Positions 25,923 to 35,490 of a stretch of 52,551 nucleotides of DNA are shown piece after piece. Numbering within the stretch: the first letter of the stretch is position 1; the number at the start of each line of letters is the position of its first letter. Location of the stretch: assembly GCA_002506105.1 (NCBI GenBank), contig DAWU01000049.1, positions 11,227-63,777 on the forward strand, written 5' to 3'. The position numbers and the translations under genes were made by a program. Origin of the DNA: Methanolinea sp. UBA275. Lineage in GTDB: Archaea; Halobacteriota; Methanomicrobia; Methanomicrobiales; Methanospirillaceae. The notes under the pieces are model-generated. The model was not told where the DNA came from. It did no database searches and saw only the letters and a list, made by a program, of their open reading frames with translations.

Positions 25923-26286
25923 GGTGGTTCCCGCTGTGAAAATTCCCTTCTCATGGTGGCATTACAGCGTTTCTACGTGCTGTAGTGAGTTGGTCCGCAT
26001 AACGGTACCAGTCTATTCACCGCACGCCTGGAAAGGACGCAACTGGTGGTATACTCTCATACTGGATTTCCTCTCCAGGTAAATTGCCTCTTCTATTTGT
26101 ACCTCTATCACTTAAACCATGCGCTCGGGGACTTTTTATCCTTGCAATGGTCAAATAGAGGAATATTTACTGGTATTTAAGCATGTCTCCCTGGTATCGT
26201 ATGAAGTCTCTACCCATGGGCCATTTCCCTTCCTGCCGGAACATGGGATGTATGCTCATGTCCACCACCCGAAATCGGAATGCTGA
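25923..26286. other. intergenic stretch without recognised gene
   Basis: About 360 bases between two minus-strand genes. AT-rich at 26085-26180 with promoter-like boxes (AATATTTACTGG and TATTTAAGC at about 26160-26180), but the following plus-strand frame (26183) runs into the TPR gene and has no protein character. A short unknown RNA cannot be excluded. Confidence 0.3.
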
Positions 26287-27282
26287 TCACCTGAGCAGGA
26301 TGCCAAATGCCTGGGAGAGGCAGCGCAGCCCTTCTTCCTTGTTGCCTTCCCGGAGGAGCATGCCTGCCTGGGAGAGGCATGCCTTGATATCATGCTTGTC
26401 GATCCCGTAGGCGACCATGAAGCACCGGACCGAATCCTCGATCTCACCGACCATGAAGTGGCAGTTGGAGAGCTCGATCCATGTTTCGACCTGGCGTGGG
26501 TCCTCTGCAACTACCCTGCTCAGGATGGTGATTGCATCCCGGTATTTCCCCGTATGCGAGAGCGCGAGCCCCTTCCAGTACTGGCTTCTGGCGTTCGAAA
26601 AAGGCCTGACCTCTTCTGCCTCCCTGAAGCATTCGATCGCTTTTTTGTAATTCCCCATCTCGCAACATGCGATCCCCATGTTGATCCAGGCCGACACGTA
26701 CCGCGGGTAGATCTCAAGGGCCCGCGTATACGCTGTCACCGCTTCCCTGAAGCGTTTCAGCTTCATAAGGGCGTATCCCCGGTTCACCCAGGCACCCACG
26801 TACCGCGGACGGAGCGATGTCGCGATCTCGGTGCAGGTCAGTTCCTCCTCGAACCGACCAAGTTCCCCGAGTGTGTGACCCCTGGCATTCCATGCCTGGG
26901 CGGATGAAGGGGAGAGCACGATTGCCCTCTCGCAGCAGACCAGCTTTTCGGAGAACCGCGAGAGCTTTCCAAGCGCAAAAGCACGGTTGATCCACGCATC
27001 CACGAGGGTCGGGTCGAGCGCGAGCGCATGGTCGCATGCCTTTATCTCCTCCTTGTAGCGGCCCAGTTTTCCAAGCGCAAATCCTGATGCGACCCATGCA
27101 GGGATGAAGGTGGGATCCTTATCAAGTGCATCCGTGAAACACTCGAGAGCTTCGGCATGGCGCCCTTTTTTTGACAGGTGCATACCCTCGCGGGTGAGCC
27201 GGGCGGCAGGGGTTTCTGTGCTCTCCTTGTGCAAGGTGTTCAGTGCCTGGTCGTCACCTTCGGGGACTTCTGTCTCAGTCAT
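26287..27282 (-). CDS. TPR repeat protein
   Basis: The 331-residue protein is almost wholly tetratricopeptide repeats, eight or nine in a row from about residue 30 (HLSKKGRHAEALECFTDALD, FALGKLGRYKEEIKACDHAL, FALGKLSRFSEKLVCCERAI, and so on). It is a likely protein-binding scaffold. The start MTETEVPEG at 27282 is chosen because a TTTATAG box (27307-27313, read on the minus strand as CTATAAA) is 28 bases upstream; the frame is open to 27342. Confidence 0.85.
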   Translation of the reverse strand: MTETEVPEGDDQALNTLHKESTETPAARLTREGMHLSKKGRHAEALECFTDALDKDPTFIPAWVASGFALGKLGRYKEEIKACDHALALDPTLVDAWINRAFALGKLSRFSEKLVCCERAIVLSPSSAQAWNARGHTLGELGRFEEELTCTEIATSLRPRYVGAWVNRGYALMKLKRFREAVTAYTRALEIYPRYVSAWINMGIACCEMGNYKKAIECFREAEEVRPFSNARSQYWKGLALSHTGKYRDAITILSRVVAEDPRQVETWIELSNCHFMVGEIEDSVRCFMVAYGIDKHDIKACLSQAGMLLREGNKEEGLRCLSQAFGILLR

Positions 27283-27306
27283 ATGTCGGGAGGGGCAACG
27301 CGCTCC

Positions 27307-27313
27307 TTTATAG
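27307..27313 (-). promoter_or_regulatory. TATA box of the TPR gene
   Basis: On the minus strand CACTATAAAGG is centred 28 bases before ATG 27282 and there is no ribosome-binding site, consistent with a leaderless transcript. Confidence 0.45.
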
Positions 27314-27717
27314 TGGATTCTCATGGGTCTCCATAAATCCACTCATCGGGACAGGGATGCAAAAAAAATAGCGTTGCAGAGGAGAAGAGTTGGCCTTCCT
27401 GTGATGGAGTTTTTCGCGTCAGTGAATACTCTCTACATTCCGGATTCCGGGGTTTTTAGCAGTCTTTCCCGCGGGCTGGTTCATGGCGAAGGTTGATACC
27501 ACATTCTGGAAGAAGCCGATAATCGGGGACCACTTCGAGATTCTTGTTCCAAGCATGAACTTCAGGAAAATACCCTCGGAAGGCCAGGGGAAATAGTATC
27601 CCGGGTCCTGAACATCCGGGTGCTGACCGGGGGGCTATCCCGAAAATCAAGTATGAGTCTCTGGATCCCCCAAAAAAAGCACTGTGCCGGTTCTTTTTGA
27701 GTACCTTCCGGGGGAGA
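27314..27717. other. intergenic stretch without recognised gene
   Basis: About 400 bases between the TPR gene promoter and the 3' end of the HerA-like gene. I see only short frames (the longest clean one is 13 codons) and a poly-A run at 27361-27368, which on the minus strand is a poly-T stretch 5' of the TPR gene that could end upstream transcription. Confidence 0.4.
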
Positions 27718-29208
27718 TCACTTCTTTGTCAGCGAACCGAGGATGCCCCGGATGATCTCCCTTCCTATCTGTGTCCCGGCAGCCCTGGCCGCACTCCCTG
27801 CCATTTTTGTAAGGGTATCTGCCCCGGTCTTCCTTGAGGTGGTACCTGTCTTCCTGGAGGAACTCTCTGTCTTCCTGGTCTTTTGTTCCACCCTTGCTTT
27901 TTCTTCCTTCTCCTCGGCTGCCGCGGTTTTTGCCCGCTCGGCGAGGAGCTCGTACGCAGAGGAACGGTCGACCGCAGCCTCGTACTTTCCATAGACGGGA
28001 GAGGACCGGAGAATGGATTTCCGCTCCTCTGGAGTGAGGGGGATGAGGCGGCTCTCGGGGGGGTGGATCATCGCCCGCTCCGTGATCCCGGGGATGCCCT
28101 TCCCATCGAGGAACGAAACGAGGGCTTCCCCGGTGCGAAGCTCGGTGATCACGGTCTTTGCGTCGATCTCCGGGTTCTGCCGCATCGTCTCGGCTGCCGC
28201 CTTCACCGCTTTCTGGTCTTTCTGGGTGAATGCCCGGAGCGCATGCTGGACCCGGTTGCCGAGCTGCCCGAGGACATCGTCCGGGAGATCGAGAGGGTTC
28301 TGGGTGATGAAGTAGACGCCCACGCCTTTTGACCTGATAAGGCGGACCACGAGCACGATCTTTTCCCGGAGGGCTTTCGGGGCATCGGCGAAGAGGAGGT
28401 GGGCCTCGTCGAAGAAGAAGACCAGTTTCGGTTTCTCGGGATCCCCGACCTCGGGCATCTGTTCGTACAGTTCGGAGAGGAGCCAGAGAAGGAAGGTCGA
28501 GTAGAGCTTTGGGGACAGGAGGAGCGTATCGGAGGCGAGGATGTTGATTGCACCCTTTCCCTCGATTTCCCGGATAAACATTCCCGGTTCGAGAGAGGGT
28601 TCCCCGAAAAATTTCGCGCCGCCCTGCTCTTCAAGCGTGATCAGGCTCCTCTGGATCGCACCGACCGTGGCCGGTGAGATATTGCCGTATTCCGTGCGGA
28701 GCTCCTTTGCATGATCGCCGGCATACCGGACCATTGCCTGGAGATCTTTTAAGTCAAGGAGAAGCAGTCCCTGCTCGTCCGCGATCCGGAAGATCAGGGC
28801 GAGCACGTCGGCCTGGGTATCCGAGAGATCCAGGATCCTCGCAAGCAGGAGAGGCCCCATCTCGGAGACGGTGGTCCGGACCGGGTGTCCCTGCTCGCAA
28901 AAGACATCCCAGAAGACCACCGGGAATCCCTGGGGGGTGAACCCCGAGAGGCCGAGTTCCTGCACCCGGGTGGTCACGTTCTTGTTCTCTCCGCCGGGAA
29001 GTGCCATCCCGGAGAGATCTCCCTTGACGTCTGCCATGAAGACAGGGACGCCTATCCGGGAGAACTGCTCGGCAATCACCCTGAGGCTCACGGTCTTCCC
29101 TGTTCCCGTAGCGCCGGCGATGAGCCCGTGCCGGTTCGCCATGGCGGGCAGAATACCGAGCGGGCCCTTGCCCCGGGCTACAATGAGTGGTTCGTACTGG
29201 TGTGGCAT
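27718..29208 (-). CDS. HerA-like ATPase (DUF853 family)
   Basis: The 496-residue protein has Walker A GATGTGKT (about residues 32-39), Walker B LVFFFDEAHLLF (about 260-271) and the family sequences FMADVKGDLSGMA and YFITQNPLDLPDDVLGQLGNRVQHALRAF. A lysine- and alanine-rich charged tail with KTGTTSRKTGADTLTKM follows and ends in LGSLTKK. It is a predicted DNA-pumping ATPase; it is not next to NurA or Mre11, so this is not the canonical HerA. AGGAAG is eight bases before ATG 29208. Confidence 0.85.
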   Translation of the reverse strand: MPHQYEPLIVARGKGPLGILPAMANRHGLIAGATGTGKTVSLRVIAEQFSRIGVPVFMADVKGDLSGMALPGGENKNVTTRVQELGLSGFTPQGFPVVFWDVFCEQGHPVRTTVSEMGPLLLARILDLSDTQADVLALIFRIADEQGLLLLDLKDLQAMVRYAGDHAKELRTEYGNISPATVGAIQRSLITLEEQGGAKFFGEPSLEPGMFIREIEGKGAINILASDTLLLSPKLYSTFLLWLLSELYEQMPEVGDPEKPKLVFFFDEAHLLFADAPKALREKIVLVVRLIRSKGVGVYFITQNPLDLPDDVLGQLGNRVQHALRAFTQKDQKAVKAAAETMRQNPEIDAKTVITELRTGEALVSFLDGKGIPGITERAMIHPPESRLIPLTPEERKSILRSSPVYGKYEAAVDRSSAYELLAERAKTAAAEEKEEKARVEQKTRKTESSSRKTGTTSRKTGADTLTKMAGSAARAAGTQIGREIIRGILGSLTKK

Positions 29209-29399
29209 GGGTGTCTTCCTGATTCTACTTTGAGATGATGGGCAATTAATCGTATCTTATGGTGGCGCCCTTCATCGCCTGCCCGGCATTGATGGCGCCC
29301 GTGGTTCTCTCACGGACTGCCTGTGCGATACGATTCCTGGATGCAGGGATCCCGAAGGCCGGAAAACTATATCACGATCCCTGCCCTCTATGCCTGCAC

Positions 29400-30203
29400 A
29401 TGGAGAACGGGGAAGTCGCGTATGCCCTGACCATTGCCGGATCAGATTCCGGGGGTGGTGCAGGGATCCAGGCCGATCTGAAGGTCTTCCAGGCGCTCGG
29501 CGTGTGGGGTCTCTCGGTGGTTACCGCGGTCACTGCCCAGAACACCCGGGAGGTCAGGGGTATCCGGGTCCTCGATCCCGGGATCATCACACTCCAGATG
29601 CAGGCGATCTCTGACGAGTTCCCGATCGGTGCCATCAAGACCGGGATGCTTGCAGATGCCGCCACGATACGTGCCGTGGATGCCGGTCTTCCCACGTGTA
29701 TCCCCCTCGTCGTGGATCCCGTGATGGTGTCCACCAGCAGGCACGAGCTCATGGAGAAGGGAGCGATGTCAGACCTGGTGGAGCTCCTTCTCCCCAGGGC
29801 AACGATCGTGACTCCCAATACCCACGAGGCCGAGCGCCTGTCAGGGGCAGGACCCATCAGGAATCTCGAAGATGCACACATGGCAGGGATACGTATCCTC
29901 GATCTCGGTCCGCAGTACGTACTTATCAAGGGTGGGCACATGGCCGGGGACGAGGCGGCAGATCTCCTCGTATCGAAGGAAGGGGAATGGGTGATCGCAA
30001 CGCCACGACTCCCGCGTACCGTGCATGGTGCGGGATGCTGTTACTCTGCTGCGATCTGTGCCCACCTGGCCCGCGGATTGACGGTGCAGGAAGCATTCTC
30101 CCGGTCCAAATCATGGATGGATCGCCTCATCAGGAGCGCAATTTCGGCTCCCTCGGGAGTGTCACTCCTCTTTCCCGCCTCTTTTGAGCGTTGCAGGGAC
30201 TGA
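29400..30203 (+). CDS. thiD: hydroxymethylpyrimidine kinase / phosphomethylpyrimidine kinase
   Basis: The 267-residue protein begins MENGEVAYALTIAGSDSGGG, the ThiD opening, with later motifs GLSVVTAVTAQNT, LVVDPVMVSTS, VTPNTHEAERLSG and the catalytic region RTVHGAGCCYSAAI (usually GTGC; here GAGC). It phosphorylates the pyrimidine part of thiamine twice. The frame is open from 29259 but the ATG at 29400 matches the family start; an AACTATATC box about 33 bases upstream suits a leaderless mRNA. Confidence 0.9.
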   Translation: MENGEVAYALTIAGSDSGGGAGIQADLKVFQALGVWGLSVVTAVTAQNTREVRGIRVLDPGIITLQMQAISDEFPIGAIKTGMLADAATIRAVDAGLPTCIPLVVDPVMVSTSRHELMEKGAMSDLVELLLPRATIVTPNTHEAERLSGAGPIRNLEDAHMAGIRILDLGPQYVLIKGGHMAGDEAADLLVSKEGEWVIATPRLPRTVHGAGCCYSAAICAHLARGLTVQEAFSRSKSWMDRLIRSAISAPSGVSLLFPASFERCRD

Positions 30204-30281
30204 TCCGGGGAGTGGGAGGGACGATCCCACCGGCATGTTCATAGGAGAAGCGTTATAAAAAGAATCCCTAGTGGAGAGATC

Positions 30282-31355
30282 GTGAGCGATCCTGCTGATG
30301 CGAAGAAGGAGGTGGATGCGGGGCGTATAGGTGAAGGGGTCCTCGAGGCGATGCCTGCTCCCGTCTGCGTGGTCGATGGTGAAGGACTCATTCTCTACGC
30401 AAACTCCGCCCTTGCCACCCTCTGCGGGGGAACCCGGGGCGACCTCCCCGGAAAACCCGCCGGATTGGTGCTGGGAGTCCTGCCGTCGGGTGTCCGTGAC
30501 TCGCTCTTCGAGGCACTGCGTGAAAAGAAGAGGATCAAGGTTGCCGTCACCTGGGATGGGGAGGGAAAAGAACCTGTGCTCCTCGACGGGGAAGCGTTCT
30601 TCTTCTCCCTCCCGGGGCCAGGTTCACCGCCTGCCGCAGCATGGACTGCCCGCGTGCTCCCTTCATCGGTCCCGGAGGCGGAAGTCGCCGCAATGGCGGC
30701 ATCCCGCAAGAAAGCCCGGGAACTCCTCTCCGTCGTCAGGCACGATATCCTCAACCAGCTGACCATCTTAATTGGGTTTCTCCAGTACTCGGAGGACTTC
30801 GTCGAGGATCCGCAGCTCCGGGAGTTTCTCTCGAAAGAAGAGGCGGCCGGTCAGGCCATCCAGGCGTTGATCGAGTTTACCCGGGACTTCCAGGATATGC
30901 TGGTCGAGGATCCCCGCTGGATCCCGGTTCTTCCCATGATCAAATCCGCCATGATCATGACGGATGCGGGAAATGTCAGTATTGAGCCCGGAGTGAGCAC
31001 TGTCGAGGTCTTTGGAAGTCCGCTCATGAAACACGTTTTTGTGACCCTGATCAAGAATGCTCTTGACCATGCCACCGGGCTTACCCGCATCACTCTAACA
31101 GATGAGAGAGACGGATCCGATCTCCTGCTCGTGTGCGAGGACGACGGCCCGGGAATTCCGGCAGCAGAGAGAAAGGCGCTCTTCGACAGGGGTCATGGCA
31201 GGAACCGGGGCTACAGCCTCTGGCTTTCAAGGGAGATCCTTGCCATCACCGGAGGAACGCTTGAGGAGAACGGCCGGGAAGGGAGTGGTGCCCGGTTCGA
31301 GATCAGGGTTCCTGCCGGGATGTGGCGGTGCCAGAAAGAGAACCAGTCTCCCTGA
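30282..31355 (+). CDS. PAS-domain sensor histidine kinase
   Basis: The 357-residue protein has no membrane segment. A PAS domain (about 18-125) precedes the H-box SVVRHDILNQL with H154 and an ATPase domain with the N-box VTLIKNALDHATG (N259) and DDGPGIP (287-293). A cytoplasmic sensor is expected. GTG 30282 lies about 26 bases after a TTATAAAAAG box. Its TGA stop (31353-31355) directly abuts the stop of the convergent receiver/PAS/cyclase gene, the two forming TGATCA, so the two may be a functional pair. Confidence 0.88.
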   Translation: MSDPADAKKEVDAGRIGEGVLEAMPAPVCVVDGEGLILYANSALATLCGGTRGDLPGKPAGLVLGVLPSGVRDSLFEALREKKRIKVAVTWDGEGKEPVLLDGEAFFFSLPGPGSPPAAAWTARVLPSSVPEAEVAAMAASRKKARELLSVVRHDILNQLTILIGFLQYSEDFVEDPQLREFLSKEEAAGQAIQALIEFTRDFQDMLVEDPRWIPVLPMIKSAMIMTDAGNVSIEPGVSTVEVFGSPLMKHVFVTLIKNALDHATGLTRITLTDERDGSDLLLVCEDDGPGIPAAERKALFDRGHGRNRGYSLWLSREILAITGGTLEENGREGSGARFEIRVPAGMWRCQKENQSP

Positions 31356-33023
31356 TCAGGCGATCTCCTGGACCATTTTTCCTTCCTTGAAGATGGATAT
31401 TTTTCCCCCGCTCTGGGAGAGCACGATGCCTATCGCGCTCGTGACGAGGGTGATCCCCGCAATGGAGGAGTGCCGGGTTCCGAGCCCCTTGGGGATTTTT
31501 ATTTTGCTGGTATCAATCGTGATGTAGCGGGCGGCAGCCTCGATCCTCCCGTCACCGCGGACGACGAACGCACCGTCGAGCTGGGCCAGTTCCTTGATAT
31601 TCTCCTTGATGTCGTGGTTGGTGATCATCCGGTCTGCGGCGGGATGGCCCTCGAACGGGTTGAGGATCAGCTGCTTTGACTTCACGAGCACGGCGTCGGA
31701 ATCGCCGACGATGAACGCGGTCCCCACCTGCTTGCCTTCCCTCCCTTCTCTCGAGATCTCCATGCAGATATGGAGCACGGCGTCGAACACCTCCTCACCG
31801 ATGTCGGTGCCGGTGATGACGGTATCGCGCCACATGGCCGTGCTGATCCTGCGGCGTTCACGGTGCTCGTGGTCGGTGATGTCGTGGCCCACGCAGACAA
31901 CCTCGTCGAGATGACCAGAGGCGTCGCGGACGGCCCTCGTGTGCCATGCGACCCAGACCGAATCCCCTCCGCGGAGCATCATCTCGTTGATACGGAGGTT
32001 CGCGTTCTCCTGCGGCGTGGAACTCTCAGCGGCAAATCCCTGGGCACTCTTTCGTGCATGGGGGGGGATCAGGGTGTCGACCACCCGCTTCCCCAGGAGT
32101 TCAGCCTCCGAGTAGCCGAAGAATGCCTGGGCATGCTTGTTGAAGAACGTGATGGTGCCCCCCGGGTCGATCTTGATGATGAGACTTGCCGCGTTCTGGA
32201 GGAATTCCCTGTAGCGGAGATCGCCCTCCTTCTGTGCATCAATGAGCCTCTTGTATTCTGACAGGTCTTCGCAGACCAGGAGGTGTCCCCTTGCGGGATC
32301 CTCCGGGTCCATTGCCCTCATCCGGAGCCTGCACGGGACCGGTGAGCCGTCCTTCCGCGTGAGTGTCGCCCCCGCATGGCCCCACCCCTGGGTATCGAAC
32401 GCGTGGCCCAGGTCGCGGAATGCCCGTTCGCATTCGTCCCTTCCCTTGAAGAGCACCTGGATCCCCTGGCCCGTGAGCGCCGCTGCATCCCTGCCGAGCT
32501 CCTTCGCCATGGTGGAGTTGACCCATTCGATGGTCCCGCTTCTCACCTGGCAGAGCCAGAGCGGTGTGACAGAGAGGATTGAGGAGAGCAGGTCGCCCCG
32601 GAGGGCCTGGTCACGCTCAGCCTTCTTCCTGAGCACCGCCTGGTAGATCATGTCCCTCATCTCCGCGACAGGAGCACGGGATCCCTTCCCTGCCGCTGCG
32701 GCTTCGGATGCATAATTGACGTCCTCGACAAGGAGGGTGTCCCGGTCGCTCCGGTGGTAGAGGATGAAGGGTATCCCTGCCTGGGTGCTTTTCAGTTCCT
32801 TCAGGAGCTCGATCCCGGTCATGTCGGCCAAGAACTCGATGCCGTTCACCTCGGGAAGGCGGAAATAGGAGATGATGATGTCGTATCTCCTGCGGCCGGC
32901 CATCTCGAGTGCCTGCTTGGTGGAGTGGACGGCATCGATGCGTATCTCTCCCATCCGCTCGAGATAGGCACGTGTGCTCTCTATCGCGTCGGTATTGTCA
33001 TGCACGAGGAGGACGGTGATCAT
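31356..33023 (-). CDS. receiver-PAS-PAS-diadenylate cyclase (DAC) fusion protein
   Basis: The 555-residue protein has a receiver-like domain (1-115), two PAS domains (about 130-250 and 265-390) and a C-terminal DAC/DisA_N domain (about 400-553) with D483-G-A and GLGTRH (R517, H518), the ATP-coordinating residues for making cyclic di-AMP; the usual third motif residue is S519 rather than R. In the receiver the normal phosphoacceptor segment is IIISYFRLPEVNG, with tyrosine where aspartate is expected, so it is probably not phosphorylated. The frame is open to 33080 but MITVLLVHDN at 33023 is the domain start. Confidence 0.82.
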   Translation of the reverse strand: MITVLLVHDNTDAIESTRAYLERMGEIRIDAVHSTKQALEMAGRRRYDIIISYFRLPEVNGIEFLADMTGIELLKELKSTQAGIPFILYHRSDRDTLLVEDVNYASEAAAAGKGSRAPVAEMRDMIYQAVLRKKAERDQALRGDLLSSILSVTPLWLCQVRSGTIEWVNSTMAKELGRDAAALTGQGIQVLFKGRDECERAFRDLGHAFDTQGWGHAGATLTRKDGSPVPCRLRMRAMDPEDPARGHLLVCEDLSEYKRLIDAQKEGDLRYREFLQNAASLIIKIDPGGTITFFNKHAQAFFGYSEAELLGKRVVDTLIPPHARKSAQGFAAESSTPQENANLRINEMMLRGGDSVWVAWHTRAVRDASGHLDEVVCVGHDITDHEHRERRRISTAMWRDTVITGTDIGEEVFDAVLHICMEISREGREGKQVGTAFIVGDSDAVLVKSKQLILNPFEGHPAADRMITNHDIKENIKELAQLDGAFVVRGDGRIEAAARYITIDTSKIKIPKGLGTRHSSIAGITLVTSAIGIVLSQSGGKISIFKEGKMVQEIA

Positions 33024-33146
33024 GGTGCGATCCGGGGCGTATTTTCCGGGCTGTATGCAAAATGGTTGGGATTTCCCCAAATTAATAATTATTGGTGAGA
33101 AATTCCCGATTCAACGGTGCAGGCGGCGCATTTTGAGCAAGGAGGC

Positions 33147-34475
33147 CTATCTCCTCCGGCCCCTTCCCTGCGCAGGCTCCCCTGTCGATCCCGCCTGCAT
33201 CCTGAAGAGGGCGGCAGCGACCTCGAGCGAGGTGTGCTCGTCTCCCATCACCTGCTTAACCCGGGCGATGTAGGGTTCCAGGTTCTCGGAGTCGATGGTT
33301 CCTTTGATCTTCTCCATCATGTTGATGAGTCTCCGTTCCCGGAGATCCTCCTCGGCAGGGATGGCATGCCGGGCGATGCGGATTTTTGCAAATTTCTGGA
33401 TGTCCCTGAGTTTCCACATCTCCTTCCCTGACACAAAGGTGAATGCCTTGCCGGTCTTTCCCGCACGCCCGGTCCTGCCGATCCTGTGGATGTAATACTC
33501 GGGGTCCTGCGGCACATCGTAATTGAACACGACACCGATCTCCTCGACATCAATGCCGCGGGCCGCGACATCGGTCGCCACCAGGATATCGGATGCGCCG
33601 GACCGGAACCGGGACATCACCCGTTCCCGCTCTTTCTGGTCCATGTCGCCGTGAAGGGCTTCTGCAAGGTAGCCCCGTGCCTGGAGCTGGGAGCAGACCT
33701 CGTCCACCTTCCTCTTGGTGTTGCAGAAGACGAGTGATGATTTCGGATTGTAGAAGTCAATCAGCCTTGATAAGACCTCCACCTTGTCCGACTCCCTCAG
33801 TTCGAAGTACCGCTGCTCGATGATCGCAGGGACCTCGAGCCTGCCGTGGACGACCTTGACCATGCGGGGGTCTTTCAAGAACCTCTGGGTAAGGGCCAGG
33901 ATCTCCTTTGACATGGTGGCAGAGAAAAGGACGTTCTGCCGGTCGCCCGGGACCTGTGAGAGGATGAGCTCGATGTCATCCCGAAAGCCCATATCCAGCA
34001 TCTCGTCGGCCTCATCGAGGACGACCATTTGTATTTTCGAGAAGTTGATGGTGCGGCGGTTCATGTGGTCGATGAGCCTTCCCGGCGTGGCGATCACGAT
34101 CTGTGCCCCTTTCCTTAAGACCGAGATCTGCCGCTCGATGGGCTGTCCCCCGTAGACCGGGAGGATCGTGATCCCCCGCAGGAAGAGTGCGAGTTTCCGG
34201 AGTTCCTCCGAGACCTGGATCGCGAGTTCTCTTGTCGGGCAGAGGACGATTGCCTGCAGTTCAGGGCGGGAGCCGTCGATGCGTTCAAGGAGCGGGATGC
34301 CGTACGCCGCGGTCTTCCCTGTCCCGGTGTGGGCCTGGCCCACCATGTCATGGCGGTCCCGGATGACGGGGATTGCGAGCGACTGGATGGGTGTGGGCTC
34401 TTCGAAGCCCAGGTCAAGAATAGCCCGCATGAGGGGTTCGGGGATATTCAGATCAGTAAATGAGAGTGTCTTCAT
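33147..34475 (-). CDS. DEAD-box RNA helicase
   Basis: The 442-residue protein has all the family motifs in order: the Q motif (PTPIQSLAIP), AHTGTGKT (I), PTRELA (Ia), TPGR (Ib), DEAD (II), SAT (III), and HRIGRTGR (VI). It ends in a short basic Gly/Arg tail. It remodels RNA and is likely cold- or stress-related; no partner is evident. ATG 34475 is chosen over the open frame to 34586 as the Q motif must lie near the N-terminus. Confidence 0.95.
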   Translation of the reverse strand: MKTLSFTDLNIPEPLMRAILDLGFEEPTPIQSLAIPVIRDRHDMVGQAHTGTGKTAAYGIPLLERIDGSRPELQAIVLCPTRELAIQVSEELRKLALFLRGITILPVYGGQPIERQISVLRKGAQIVIATPGRLIDHMNRRTINFSKIQMVVLDEADEMLDMGFRDDIELILSQVPGDRQNVLFSATMSKEILALTQRFLKDPRMVKVVHGRLEVPAIIEQRYFELRESDKVEVLSRLIDFYNPKSSLVFCNTKRKVDEVCSQLQARGYLAEALHGDMDQKERERVMSRFRSGASDILVATDVAARGIDVEEIGVVFNYDVPQDPEYYIHRIGRTGRAGKTGKAFTFVSGKEMWKLRDIQKFAKIRIARHAIPAEEDLRERRLINMMEKIKGTIDSENLEPYIARVKQVMGDEHTSLEVAAALFRMQAGSTGEPAQGRGRRR

Positions 34476-34668
34476 GTGGATGTTCCATAGAGTGCGGTAG
34501 CACCCGGTATCATGACCCAGGGTTCTTCTGTGTGTCACTCCGGGATCGCGCTGAAGGAATAATGACTCTCCAGCACTTATAGCCATTTGTGCGGGACCCC
34601 CACCCGAGGCTCCTTGAGGATACCCAAAAATTCCCGGGCTGGAAAAAGAAGCAGGGGAGAAGGAATGG

Positions 34669-35490
34669 TTACTCCCTGATTACCACGGACGCCTTGTCAT
34701 CGAACGGGTTGGTGCGGACCGCAAGGGAGTACAGGTAGGGGTACTGCCTCCTCAGGTTGCCGAGGTACACGACCCACTCCATGACGAGCAGACTGTAGAC
34801 CCTGTTGAGGTCGCCGGAGAGGTGGGCTGCGTCAGCCTGTGGCAGGTCGCAGAGAACCTCGCGGTGCGAGAGTTCCTGCCAGAGGTGGAGGAGTGCCTGG
34901 AGGAGATCGGTGAACCGGGAATGTTCCTCGAGGTCGGGGTTCTGGAGGAGGAGGGTGAGAAGATTGAGTTTTCCTCCCAGGGTGTCCCGGAGTGATGCGA
35001 GGTCGAGTTCGCGGCAGTCGAGCGAATAGGTCCGGGACTCGAGTGCGGAGGTGATCCGGGCAGGATCCGGCGCAACTTCCCCTCCCTCGCCAACAATGAG
35101 CCGGGCGAGTTCGTCTTTCCCGGGATCGAGCCGCGAGCAGATCGACAGGAGGGAGGTCCCTATCTCCGTATAGAAGAGGCCGACCAGCATGTTCGTCTTC
35201 TCGCGGCGGCGGGCACGCTCCTCGCGGTAGGCCATATTCTCGACCAGGTTTGCGACCACGCCGAGGAAGCACCCGACCCCTGTCACGATCAGGAGGATCG
35301 CGAGCATTTTTCCCCCGGCCGTCACGGGGTGGATATCGCCATACCCGACGGTCGCGATGGTCACCACGGTCAGGTAGAACGAATCGAGGGGAGAGAACCC
35401 CTCCAGCCAGGAGAACCCGGCGATGCCGGCCAGTATGACCAGGCAGAGGAGGACCACGTAGGTCCGGATCCTTCGTTCGTACGAGTCCAT
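34669..35490 (-). CDS. two-helix K+ channel with cytoplasmic domain
   Basis: The 273-residue protein has an N-terminal membrane pair (LCLVILAGIAGFSW and LAILLIVTGVGCFLGVVANL) around the pore loop TIATVGYGDI with selectivity filter TVGYGD. A cytoplasmic part of about 180 residues follows; it lacks an RCK fold and is helical. ATG 35490 is favoured because TTTATC at about 35514-35520 (minus strand) is 27-30 bases upstream; the frame is open to 35550. Confidence 0.88.
   Translation of the reverse strand: MDSYERRIRTYVVLLCLVILAGIAGFSWLEGFSPLDSFYLTVVTIATVGYGDIHPVTAGGKMLAILLIVTGVGCFLGVVANLVENMAYREERARRREKTNMLVGLFYTEIGTSLLSICSRLDPGKDELARLIVGEGGEVAPDPARITSALESRTYSLDCRELDLASLRDTLGGKLNLLTLLLQNPDLEEHSRFTDLLQALLHLWQELSHREVLCDLPQADAAHLSGDLNRVYSLLVMEWVVYLGNLRRQYPYLYSLAVRTNPFDDKASVVIRE

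Noticed and set aside
26183..26410. 75-codon plus-strand frame after a TATTTAAG box
   Set aside because: Most of it is antisense to the TPR gene and the composition is not protein-like.
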